Virus record (IMG/VR): IMGVR_UViG_3300050132_000501 | Coordinates: 1-20,621 of that record | Length of the DNA: 20,621 nucleotides | DNA from: a virus | Strand: one strand, 5' to 3' | Shown here: piece after piece, positions 1-6,654 of the stretch | Layout of the letters: each line of letters starts with the position of its first letter | Position numbering within the stretch: the first letter of the stretch is position 1 | Notes under the pieces: generated by a model | What the model saw: the letters and a program-made list of their open reading frames with translations, nothing else | Told to the model about the DNA's origin: nothing | Databases searched by the model: none | Translations under genes and position numbers: made by a program

Positions 1-801
1 ATGCGGCCCGCGGCCGGCCAGACGTCCTATGATCCGGCCATCGATTCAGGAATGACCGACCATCTGTTGGATCAATCTCGACAGCTAATTGACCAATTTA
101 ACGCTCTGACACCCGCCGGCGGACCCAGGGCGCCCGACAGCTTGAGCATGGACAGATCCGGCTATCCCGCCTGGTATCCGGAGACGGCGGAAATCGGTGG
201 AGATGGCTCTCCGACGATGGGTGGCGACGGCCAAGCAGCACCAGACGACCAAGCAACTCTGGTTACGCCGGTCCAGCCGGCTGAACCTGTCGATCTGACG
301 CAACTCATACCTGTCGTTGCGCAAAGACGGCTCAAGGATTTGGAAAACTACCTTAGTCGGCCTGGAATTGAGGGCTTCACCAACCCGGTCCAACTGGACA
401 CAACGGGCAATCCAACAGCCGGATACGGACACGAGGTGCGTCCAGGAGATCACCTAAAGCTGGGGAATCCCGTAGACCCGAATTTAGCTCAAGGTTTCCT
501 CGATCAGGACGGTTCGGTGGCGTCATCCAACGCCGATCAGCAGGCTTTGCAAGCCAAGATCACCGATCCAAACCTTATCAGCCGTCTGGCTGCGGTGAAT
601 TTTCAAATGGGAACGGATTGGCCGCAAAAATTTCCCAAGGCCTATGGAGACATGGTGGCGGGGAAATATGACGCGGCGGCCAACGAGGTGGGATTGTCCG
701 GCGATGGTAAATCCAAGTCAAAATGGGCGATCCAGACTCCTGTTCGCGTTAGAGAATTTCAAGATGCCCTTCGGGCACTGGCGCCAAATGCACACCCATG
801 A
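1..801 (+). CDS. phage T4-type (GH24) lysozyme with long N-terminal extension
   Basis: This is a muramidase that cleaves peptidoglycan glycan chains. The C-terminal half, from about residue 110, carries the GH24 active-site layout: E124 in GIEGF, D133 in QLDTTG and T139 just before GYGHE. The E-8-D-5-T spacing equals the Glu11/Asp20/Thr26 triad of T4 lysozyme. A second typical segment, VNFQMGTDWPQKFPKAY, follows near residue 200. Residues 1-105 are a Pro/Gly/Asp-rich extension with no signal peptide or membrane segment; T4 lysozyme has no such part. Residues 19-30 fit TDxLxxQxRxxI, which recurs in the hydrolase at 4988-6088. The first base of the window is the ATG, so an upstream start cannot be excluded. 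Its stop overlaps a 12-codon ORF leading to the lipoprotein gene. It could be the lysis endolysin, a virion-borne lysin or a secreted effector. The lysozyme fold is confident; the biological role is not. Confidence 0.85.
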   Translation: MRPAAGQTSYDPAIDSGMTDHLLDQSRQLIDQFNALTPAGGPRAPDSLSMDRSGYPAWYPETAEIGGDGSPTMGGDGQAAPDDQATLVTPVQPAEPVDLTQLIPVVAQRRLKDLENYLSRPGIEGFTNPVQLDTTGNPTAGYGHEVRPGDHLKLGNPVDPNLAQGFLDQDGSVASSNADQQALQAKITDPNLISRLAAVNFQMGTDWPQKFPKAYGDMVAGKYDAAANEVGLSGDGKSKSKWAIQTPVRVREFQDALRALAPNAHP

Positions 802-835
802 TTGAGTCGAGGATGGGACGTGGGGAGGACGGTTA

Positions 836-1351
836 ATGCGCGCGCACCGGTTCAGATATTCCGTTCTGGCCATCGCCGTTTTGCTCCCGGGTTGTGCAGT
901 GAAGGCAACTCCAGACGCCGCGAGCGCGCCCAAGTCGGCCCGGTGGGTAAGGGAGAGCGCCGTCTATTGTTCTGGAAACAGAAATGGGGCCATCATCTTC
1001 GCCGGACGGGTTGAGCCAGATGACAGCCTGACGTTCGGGCTGTCCATATGGTCGGACCACAATATCGCCCTCTACGGAAGGGCTGTCCCCCACGGAAGTG
1101 GTTGGGAATATGTCATGCCGCACAATGACATGCTGCCGGACGTTCGGTGCAAGGTCGACATTGTCATGGGTCCAAACGGGGCCCCGTCGCTCACCGGTGA
1201 TCCCGACGCCAACTGCGAGGGCGCTGGCGGCCAGGGTATGTATATTGGCTCTGTTAAGTTCAAGAAGCGGAACTATGAAGGTCCGGTAACCAACGAACTG
1301 GCGGATTTGCCGACGTTTTTTAGCGACGCCGGGAAATGTGCGGGAAGCTAA
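836..1351 (+). CDS. secreted lipoprotein of unknown function, possible lysozyme partner
   Basis: This is a 171-residue predicted lipoprotein. A positively charged start (MRAHRFR) is followed by a short hydrophobic segment and the lipobox LLPGC, so C20 would be lipidated after signal peptidase II cleavage. The next residue is Ala, which fits release to the outer membrane. The mature part has four more cysteines (C45, C105, C127, C168), enough for two disulfides, and reads as a compact beta-rich domain. A strong Shine-Dalgarno sequence, GGGGAGG at 822-828, lies 7 bases before the ATG and fixes the start. It directly follows the lysozyme gene. I do not recognise the family. A periplasmic inhibitor or immunity protein for a lysozyme is plausible from position and secretion only. 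An outer-membrane spanin is unlikely, because o-spanins are much shorter and Pro-rich. Confidence 0.75.
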   Translation: MRAHRFRYSVLAIAVLLPGCAVKATPDAASAPKSARWVRESAVYCSGNRNGAIIFAGRVEPDDSLTFGLSIWSDHNIALYGRAVPHGSGWEYVMPHNDMLPDVRCKVDIVMGPNGAPSLTGDPDANCEGAGGQGMYIGSVKFKKRNYEGPVTNELADLPTFFSDAGKCAGS

Positions 1352-1408
1352 GACCTTCCCCATAATAAATTCGATCCGCTCTCCCCACGGTGTCCGGAAG
1401 AGATTTCC

Positions 1409-1672
1409 ATGGTTCCTCACAAGACAGTTGCGCCCGCAGCTCCGCGGGCCGACGCCAATTTGGCCCGCGAGCATGGGCCGGCGGCCATAAGGCGGTTGGT
1501 CGAATTGATGAAGGTTGACGACGCTCGGATCAGCTTGGCGGCGGCGACGGCCATTCTTGACCGGGCCTATGGAAGGGCCGGGACAGCAGCGGCCGAGGAC
1601 GCACCGCAACCGCAAGAATTTACAGTGATCGAACGGATAATCATTGACCGCGCTGGCGATCCAAACCGCTAG
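1409..1672 (+). CDS. small terminase subunit-like protein
   Basis: This is an 87-residue helical protein immediately upstream of the large terminase, overlapping it by 29 bases. The core at residues 17-57 (LAREHGPAAIRRLVELM, then LAAATAILDRAYGRA) matches the short HEAT-like helical domain found in small proteins beside PBSX-type large terminases, where the usual wording is xAAxxLLDRGYGKP. Such proteins are often annotated as small terminase subunits, which would recognise the packaging site and regulate the ATPase. No clear helix-turn-helix is visible, so DNA binding is inferred from position. The start is supported by GGAAGAG about 7 bases upstream of the ATG. The acidic, Glu-rich tail overlaps the coding start of the next gene. 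Confidence 0.65.
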   Translation: MVPHKTVAPAAPRADANLAREHGPAAIRRLVELMKVDDARISLAAATAILDRAYGRAGTAAAEDAPQPQEFTVIERIIIDRAGDPNR

Positions 1673-2927
1673 GGTGTTCCAGCCTCTGCTGGCGCCGGCG
1701 CGTTACAAGGGCGCCTGGGGCGGCCGGGGATCGGGCAAGAGCCACTTTTTCGCGGAGATGCTGATCGAGGACAGTCTGGCCCAGCCGGGCCTGCTGTCGG
1801 TCTGCATCCGCGAGGTCCAGAAATCGCTAGCCGACTCCGCTAAACGATTGATTGAACGTAAACTTTCTGGCCTTGGCCTGGGTGAGGCGGCGGGGTTCAA
1901 GGTCTATCGCGAGCTGATCCGCACGCCTGGCGACGGGGTGATCACCTTCCAGGGCATGGCCGACCATACGGCGGACAGCATCAAGTCTCTGGAGGGGGTT
2001 CAGCGGGCGTGGGTGGAGGAGGCGCAGTCGCTGACCACCCGGTCGATGACGCTGCTGCGGCCCACGATCCGTGAGCCGGGATCGCAGCTGTGGTTCAGCT
2101 GGAACCCGCGTCGCCGCACCGATGCGGTCGATGTCATGCTGCGCGGCAATCCGCCGACCGGGGCGGTGGTGGTGCGGGCCGACTGGTCGGACAATCCGTG
2201 GTTCCCGGCTGAGCTGGAACAGGAACGCCACGACTGTCTGCGCGACGACGCCGACCAGTACGGGCACATCTGGGAAGGGGACTATGTGACCGCGACGACC
2301 GGCGCCTATTTCGCGAAGCAACTAGCGGTGCTGCGAGCCGAAAGGCGCCTCTGTGTGGTGGCCGCCGATCCCTTGCTGCGGATCCGCTGCTTCTGGGATC
2401 TGGGCGTAAGCGACTCCATGGCCATCTGGGTGGCGCAGTTCGTCGGGCGCGAGATCCGGGTGCTGGACTATATCGAGGGGGCCGGCCAACCGCTGAGCTA
2501 CTATGCCGACGCCCTCCGCTCGCGCGGCCATGGCGCGGCCCTGTGCGTGCTGCCCCATGACGGAGCGGAGCGCGACAGCGTGCGTGCGGTGAAGTTCGAG
2601 GACCACCTGCGCGATGCGGGGTTCGAGGTCCAGACGGTCAAGAACCAGGGCAAGGGCGCCGCCATGCTGCGCATCGAGGCGGCGCGGCGGCTGCTCCCGC
2701 AGATTTGGATCAATGCGGCGACCACGGTCGGCGGCGTCGAGGCGCTGGGCGCCTATCACGAACGCAAGGACGACGGGCGCGGCGTGGGCTTGGGTCCCGA
2801 ACACGATTGGTCGAGCCATGCCGCCGACGCCTTTGGGCTGATGTGCGTGGCCTATGAAGAGCCCCAGGCGGCGGTGCGCGAGCGACGAGCGTCCCACCAT
2901 GTCGGACACGGAGGATGGATGCGATGA
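1644..2927 (+). CDS. terL: phage terminase large subunit (PBSX-type ATPase/nuclease)
   Basis: This is the motor protein that translocates DNA into the prohead and cuts the concatemer. The N-terminal ATPase has Walker A GGRGSGKS at residues 26-33, Walker B AWVEE at 122-126 and a coupling motif FSWNP at 151-155. The C-terminal RNase H-like nuclease shows its metal-binding acids in FWDLG (D252), LPHDG (D306) and HAADAF (D395). At 427 residues it has the normal length for the Terminase_3/PBSX family. The chosen start is a TTG inside the previous gene, because the stretch ARVFQPLLAPARYKGA before Walker A is normal for the family. A GTG at 1674 would remove only ten residues. The stop TGA overlaps the portal ATG (ATGA at 2924-2927), so the two are translationally coupled. 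Confidence 0.95.
   Translation: MTALAIQTARVFQPLLAPARYKGAWGGRGSGKSHFFAEMLIEDSLAQPGLLSVCIREVQKSLADSAKRLIERKLSGLGLGEAAGFKVYRELIRTPGDGVITFQGMADHTADSIKSLEGVQRAWVEEAQSLTTRSMTLLRPTIREPGSQLWFSWNPRRRTDAVDVMLRGNPPTGAVVVRADWSDNPWFPAELEQERHDCLRDDADQYGHIWEGDYVTATTGAYFAKQLAVLRAERRLCVVAADPLLRIRCFWDLGVSDSMAIWVAQFVGREIRVLDYIEGAGQPLSYYADALRSRGHGAALCVLPHDGAERDSVRAVKFEDHLRDAGFEVQTVKNQGKGAAMLRIEAARRLLPQIWINAATTVGGVEALGAYHERKDDGRGVGLGPEHDWSSHAADAFGLMCVAYEEPQAAVRERRASHHVGHGGWMR
2910..2914 (+). promoter_or_regulatory. Shine-Dalgarno that decides the portal start
   Basis: GGAGG lies 9 bases before the ATG at 2924 and directly abuts the ATG at 2915, which would leave no spacing. It therefore favours 2924 as the translation start. 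Confidence 0.6.
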
Positions 2928-4843
2928 AAAATGCTGCGGGTCATGCTGCGCACAAAACAACGCCGGACGACGATGTTCGCGAGGCGTTGGACGCCTTTGC
3001 GGAGTGCGAGGAACGCGACCGCGACAACTTCAGCGCCGGCCAGGATGACATCCGTTTCGCCCGGCTGGAGGAGCAGTGGCCGGAGGGCGTCCGGGTCCAG
3101 CGGATGCGCGAAGGCCGGCCATGCCTGACCATCAACAAGCTGCCAGCCTTTATCCGCCAGGTGGTCAATGACGCGCGCCAGAACAAGCCTGCCATCAAGG
3201 TCCAGCCCCAGGACAGCGGGGCTGATCCGCAGACGGCGGATTTGATCAGCGGCCTGATCCGCAACATCGAGACCACCTCGGATGCCGACGTCGCCTACGA
3301 CACCGCCGTGGAGTGCGCGACGACCAACGGCTTCGGCTATTTCCGGGTCAATCTGCGCTACGCCAACGACGACAGTTGGGAACAGGATATCGTCATCGAA
3401 AGAGTGGCGGACCCGTTCAGCATCCACGGCGATCCATACTCAACAGGCGCTGACAGCGCCGACTGGAACATCGCCTTCGCCACCGAGATGATGCCGAAGC
3501 GGGCCTTTGAGGCGCACTTCCCGGGTGCTGCCCCCATCGATTGGGCCGGCCGTGACGACAGCCCGACCGGCTGGCGCGAAGGCCACACCGTGCGGGTTGC
3601 GGAATACTGGACGCGGGAAGCGGTCAAGCGGCAGATCGTGCTGTTGTCCAACGGCGAAGTGGTCGACCTGAAGGACTTCGAGCGTGACCGGGGGATGTAC
3701 GCCCAGGCCGGCGTGGCGGTGATCGGCCAGCCACGTGACGTCGCGTCCCACCGGGTGACGCAGAAGTTGATGACCGCCAAGGAGGTGTTGTCTGTCACGC
3801 CCTGGGCCGGCCGCTACATCCCGATCATTCCGGTCTATGGCGACGAGGTGAACCTGGGTGGCAAGCGGCATTTCCGCTCGCTGATCCGCTCGGCCAAGGA
3901 CAGCCAGATGAACTTCAACTTCTGGCGCACCGTGGGAGCCGAACTGGTGGCCCTGGCCCCGAAAGCCCCGTTCATCGGGCGCAAAGGCGCTTTCGAGACC
4001 GACCGTGACAAGTGGGAGACGATCAACGGCGAAAGCCATGCCTATGTGGAATTCGATGGCCCGGAGGCCCCGATGCGCCAGCCGTTCGCAGGCGTACCGG
4101 CTGGGGCGTTGCAAGAGGCGCTGAACGCCAGCGACGACATCAAGTCGATCATTGGGGTCTATGACGCCGGCCTGGGCGCCCGATCCAACGAGACCAGCGG
4201 CGTGGCGATCGACTCCCGCAAGCTGGAGGGCGATGTTTCGACCTTCCATTTTATCGACAACCTGTCGCGCGGCATCCGCCATGGCGGTCGGGTGATCATC
4301 GACCTGATCCCCCACGTCTATACGCCGGGACGGGTGGTGCGAGTGCTGGGCCTGGATGGTGTTGCGACCACGGCAAGGCTGGGGACGGCGGGCCAGGCGG
4401 CGACCCCGGTCAGCGGCCAGGTTGACCGGATCTACGACCTGACCGCCGGCAAGTACGACCTGACAGTCTCGGCGGGACCTAGCTACACCACCCGCCGCGA
4501 AGAAGCCGCCGAGCAGATGACCGAGCTGATCCGCGCCTATCCGCCCGCCGCTCCGATCCTCGGCGACCTGCTGGCCAAGAATCTCGACTGGCCAGGCGCC
4601 GACGAGATCGCCACGCGGCTGCAGGCCTTGCTGCCGCCGGCCCTGCGAGGAGGTGGCGCGGGAGGAAATGCTGCGGTCACAGATCTGCAGCAACAAGTGG
4701 CCTCGCTGACGGCGCAGCTAACGGCGCTGGCGCGGGACAAGTCGGCGGAGCAGCAGAAGCTGGCGATCGATCAGTACCGGGCGGAAACGGAACGAATGCA
4801 GGTGGCGTCGGGGGCGGAGACGTCGGCAGCCGCTATGGCATGA
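2924..4843 (+). CDS. P22-type portal protein
   Basis: This is the dodecameric ring at one capsid vertex through which DNA enters and leaves; it docks the terminase and later the adaptors. The protein of about 639 residues has the layout of the P22-like portal family. It has an N-terminal acidic helix, then LTINKLPAFIRQVVNDARQN around residues 65-84, which is a typical portal wing/stem entry, then a DVAYDTAVECATTNGFGYFR segment. A long helical C-terminal region follows, ending in a Gln/Ala-rich coiled coil (DLQQQVASLTAQLTALAR). I use the ATG at 2924 rather than 2915 because of the ribosome-binding site spacing and the ATGA overlap with the terminase. The stop overlaps an ATG at 4840 that begins a 46-residue ORF. 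Identification as a portal is confident from both sequence and order. Confidence 0.92.
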   Translation: MKNAAGHAAHKTTPDDDVREALDAFAECEERDRDNFSAGQDDIRFARLEEQWPEGVRVQRMREGRPCLTINKLPAFIRQVVNDARQNKPAIKVQPQDSGADPQTADLISGLIRNIETTSDADVAYDTAVECATTNGFGYFRVNLRYANDDSWEQDIVIERVADPFSIHGDPYSTGADSADWNIAFATEMMPKRAFEAHFPGAAPIDWAGRDDSPTGWREGHTVRVAEYWTREAVKRQIVLLSNGEVVDLKDFERDRGMYAQAGVAVIGQPRDVASHRVTQKLMTAKEVLSVTPWAGRYIPIIPVYGDEVNLGGKRHFRSLIRSAKDSQMNFNFWRTVGAELVALAPKAPFIGRKGAFETDRDKWETINGESHAYVEFDGPEAPMRQPFAGVPAGALQEALNASDDIKSIIGVYDAGLGARSNETSGVAIDSRKLEGDVSTFHFIDNLSRGIRHGGRVIIDLIPHVYTPGRVVRVLGLDGVATTARLGTAGQAATPVSGQVDRIYDLTAGKYDLTVSAGPSYTTRREEAAEQMTELIRAYPPAAPILGDLLAKNLDWPGADEIATRLQALLPPALRGGGAGGNAAVTDLQQQVASLTAQLTALARDKSAEQQKLAIDQYRAETERMQVASGAETSAAAMA

Positions 4844-4980
4844 CCGGCTCCAGCCTCGCGAATGCTGCAGCGAGCGGTGCGGTGGGTCATATGGCCGAGC
4901 CCGAAGCAATCGAAGACGACGGGCCTGGTCCAACGATAGGCGGACGGCCAGGCCCGCAAGGGGGCTCGCGTACTCAATGA
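4840..4980 (+). CDS. 46-residue hypothetical ORF coupled to the portal gene
   Basis: This small ORF begins at an ATGA overlap with the portal stop and ends with a TGA 7 bases before the next ATG at 4988. The product is Ala/Gly/Pro-rich and acidic in the middle (AEPEAIEDDGPGP), with no membrane segment or recognised motif. It has no convincing Shine-Dalgarno of its own. The following hydrolase gene also lacks a good one, so this ORF may serve to carry ribosomes from the portal gene to the hydrolase gene. It could instead be a chance open frame. Function unknown. Confidence 0.4.
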   Translation: MTGSSLANAAASGAVGHMAEPEAIEDDGPGPTIGGRPGPQGGSRTQ

Positions 4981-4987
4981 CCTCATC

Positions 4988-6088
4988 ATGCCCCAGGATT
5001 CCATAGTGGCAGACGACACCACGACATCCGATGACCCGTTCGGCCGGACAGACGCCCTAATCGCGCAGGCGCGAGCCATGATCGCCACGCCGACGGCCGT
5101 TTCGGCGGCCAAGCAGCAGATCCAGCTCGGTCTTCCGTCAACCTATTATCAGACCGCCGATACCACGGCGGACGACGACGCCAGCGGCGATGATAACCCT
5201 GTCCCGGCATCCGCTCTGGCAGACTATCAGGCCTTCATGGACAGGCTGCGCACGGGCGGAAACGTCTGGCCGGGCGGGGCTGCCCCACAGTCCTTGCTGC
5301 AACTCGGCCTGCCCTCGACCTATAGGCAGGACGGCGGGGCGAGCGGTGGCGTCCAACTGGCCGGCAACACGCCACGGCCCTGGGACAATGTCCTGGGCCA
5401 GCCCGTCGCCGGGTTCACCGACGGGCCGAGCCTGCCCTTTGGGGAGCCGAATGATGTCACCCCGCAACTGGACGCCCGCTTGAATCAGCCGACGAAACCC
5501 GATCCCGTGTTGGGGTCGTCGGCGCAAGGAACCAAATATCTGAAGGACTCGGGGTTCTTCGATTCCGCATCACCCGGCTTCCAAACCCGCATCGATCCGA
5601 TTCCCGGTTACGATCAGACCGGCCCTTTTGCCTGGCGCGCCAGCAACGACCAGGCCTTTCTGGACGCGGTCAATCAGTTCAACGCCAAGCACGCCTTTCT
5701 ACCGGGCGATATCCGCTATGCCACCGCAGACATGCTGAAAGCGCAGGCCATGATTGAGACCGGGGGGACGCCCAAGGCATTTCTCGCCGATCCGTTGCAA
5801 GTGAACACCCCTTTGAATTGGAGTGACGCAAAAATCGCCAATGGTGGTCTCACAGGCCCCGATGAACCCATGACACCAGCCTTGAGCGCTAGCGCCGGGC
5901 TGGAGTGGCGCGACTATAAGCGGTGGAATGGAAAGACGAATGACTACGACGGCGACTATGAAGCGCTAAAAGCTTACAACGCGAACTCCCGAAAAACGAG
6001 ATCATCAGGCGACCTCCCACACAACGTATGGTATGGTCGCCAAGTTATAAACCTGGCCAATGCAGCGGCGGCGGCGAGCAAGAAGTAG
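4988..6088 (+). CDS. transglycosylase-like peptidoglycan hydrolase with repeat-bearing N-terminal extension
   Basis: This 366-residue protein has a C-terminal domain resembling soluble lytic transglycosylases. MLKAQAMIETGGTPKAF holds a candidate catalytic E257, DPLQVN at 268-273 matches the usual GLMQV element, and AYNANS at 329-334 matches the AYNAG element. The N-terminal two thirds is low-complexity and has no signal peptide. It contains two near-identical segments, QLGLPSTYYQ (46-55) and QLGLPSTYRQ (105-114), and at 21-32 the same TDxLxxQxRxxI pattern as residues 19-30 of the lysozyme at 1-801. It sits between portal and scaffold genes, fitting a virion-borne hydrolase that opens the wall during DNA entry, but a secreted effector is also possible. 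The ribosome-binding site is weak and translation probably depends on coupling to the 46-residue ORF. The fold is inferred from three short motifs. Confidence 0.65.
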   Translation: MPQDSIVADDTTTSDDPFGRTDALIAQARAMIATPTAVSAAKQQIQLGLPSTYYQTADTTADDDASGDDNPVPASALADYQAFMDRLRTGGNVWPGGAAPQSLLQLGLPSTYRQDGGASGGVQLAGNTPRPWDNVLGQPVAGFTDGPSLPFGEPNDVTPQLDARLNQPTKPDPVLGSSAQGTKYLKDSGFFDSASPGFQTRIDPIPGYDQTGPFAWRASNDQAFLDAVNQFNAKHAFLPGDIRYATADMLKAQAMIETGGTPKAFLADPLQVNTPLNWSDAKIANGGLTGPDEPMTPALSASAGLEWRDYKRWNGKTNDYDGDYEALKAYNANSRKTRSSGDLPHNVWYGRQVINLANAAAAASKK

Positions 6089-6097
6089 AGCCTTGTC

Positions 6098-6589
6098 TTG
6101 AAAATCAAGATCCTCTCGTGTCCTTCTGCAACTGGTTTTCGCGCCGTGTCGATTACGGTTTTGATCTTGCTCTCCCAGGCTGGTGGAGCACAGGCCGCGT
6201 CGATCAATCAGGTTAAGGCATTGCTTAAACACCAAGGATTTACGTCCTATATGGGCCCGTCAACACGGCTCATAAAGCTGGGCGATATAAAATATCCGCA
6301 CGTTATATATAACATATATTACTCTGCTCAAGACAGTAATGGCGGCCCGGGAACAGATGTAAAAACCATGCACCATGTTATTATAATAAAAGACGGGAAA
6401 ACTTATTTAGGATCGTACCTGATAAATAGTCGTCCATATGGCGTTTCAGGCCATAATGTCGTACTGCGATACGGAACCGAGGATAAATATTTTCACACGC
6501 ACTATTCGCGTTCCTATCTGCATATCGACGGCAAGGACCCGGTACATGCGTCATTCGACAATGATACACCGGCAGATTTTCGCAAATAG
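6098..6589 (+). CDS. small secreted protein, AT-rich gene, unknown function
   Basis: This is a 163-residue predicted periplasmic protein. A basic start (MKIKIL) is followed by the hydrophobic run VSITVLILLSQAGG and a likely signal peptidase I site after AQA (around residue 33). There is no lipobox. The mature part has no cysteines, is rich in Tyr and His (YNIYYSAQ, HTHYSRSYLH) and looks beta-rich. The start is TTG at 6098; AGAAG at 6081-6085 is a weak ribosome-binding site. The gene begins 9 bases after the hydrolase stop, repeating the hydrolase-then-secreted-protein order seen at 1-1351. The body of the gene, about 6230-6530, is clearly richer in A and T than everything around it, which suggests recent acquisition. 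I do not recognise the family. A hydrolase inhibitor or immunity role is inferred from position only. Confidence 0.65.
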   Translation: MKIKILSCPSATGFRAVSITVLILLSQAGGAQAASINQVKALLKHQGFTSYMGPSTRLIKLGDIKYPHVIYNIYYSAQDSNGGPGTDVKTMHHVIIIKDGKTYLGSYLINSRPYGVSGHNVVLRYGTEDKYFHTHYSRSYLHIDGKDPVHASFDNDTPADFRK

Positions 6590-6654
6590 AAAGGCCTGCT
6601 CTCGGTCGACCGGCGACATTGATAGTTCGCCCACCGCTCGTTCGGAGCCAGCAC
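6590..6654. other. convergent intergenic gap without a visible terminator
   Basis: These 65 bases separate the rightward secreted-protein gene from the leftward sulfotransferase gene. I see only a 10-base palindrome, CGGTCGACCG at 6603-6612, and no stem followed by a T run on either strand. Confidence 0.5.

Noticed and set aside
1644-1673. GTG at 1674 as terminase start
   Set aside because: It would remove the family-typical residues before the Walker A region; possible, but less likely than TTG 1644.
1827-2960. Minus-strand frames of 164 and 212 residues over the terminase
   Set aside because: Shadows of the terminase gene; its motifs are intact in the plus frame.
3440-4696. 418-residue minus-strand open frame across the portal gene
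   Set aside because: It lies entirely within the portal gene, its product is Arg/His/Gly-rich without any domain, and GC-rich coding DNA commonly leaves such antisense frames open.
6603-6612. CGGTCGACCG palindrome as terminator or operator
   Set aside because: Ten bases of GC-rich palindrome are expected by chance here and there is no T tract.
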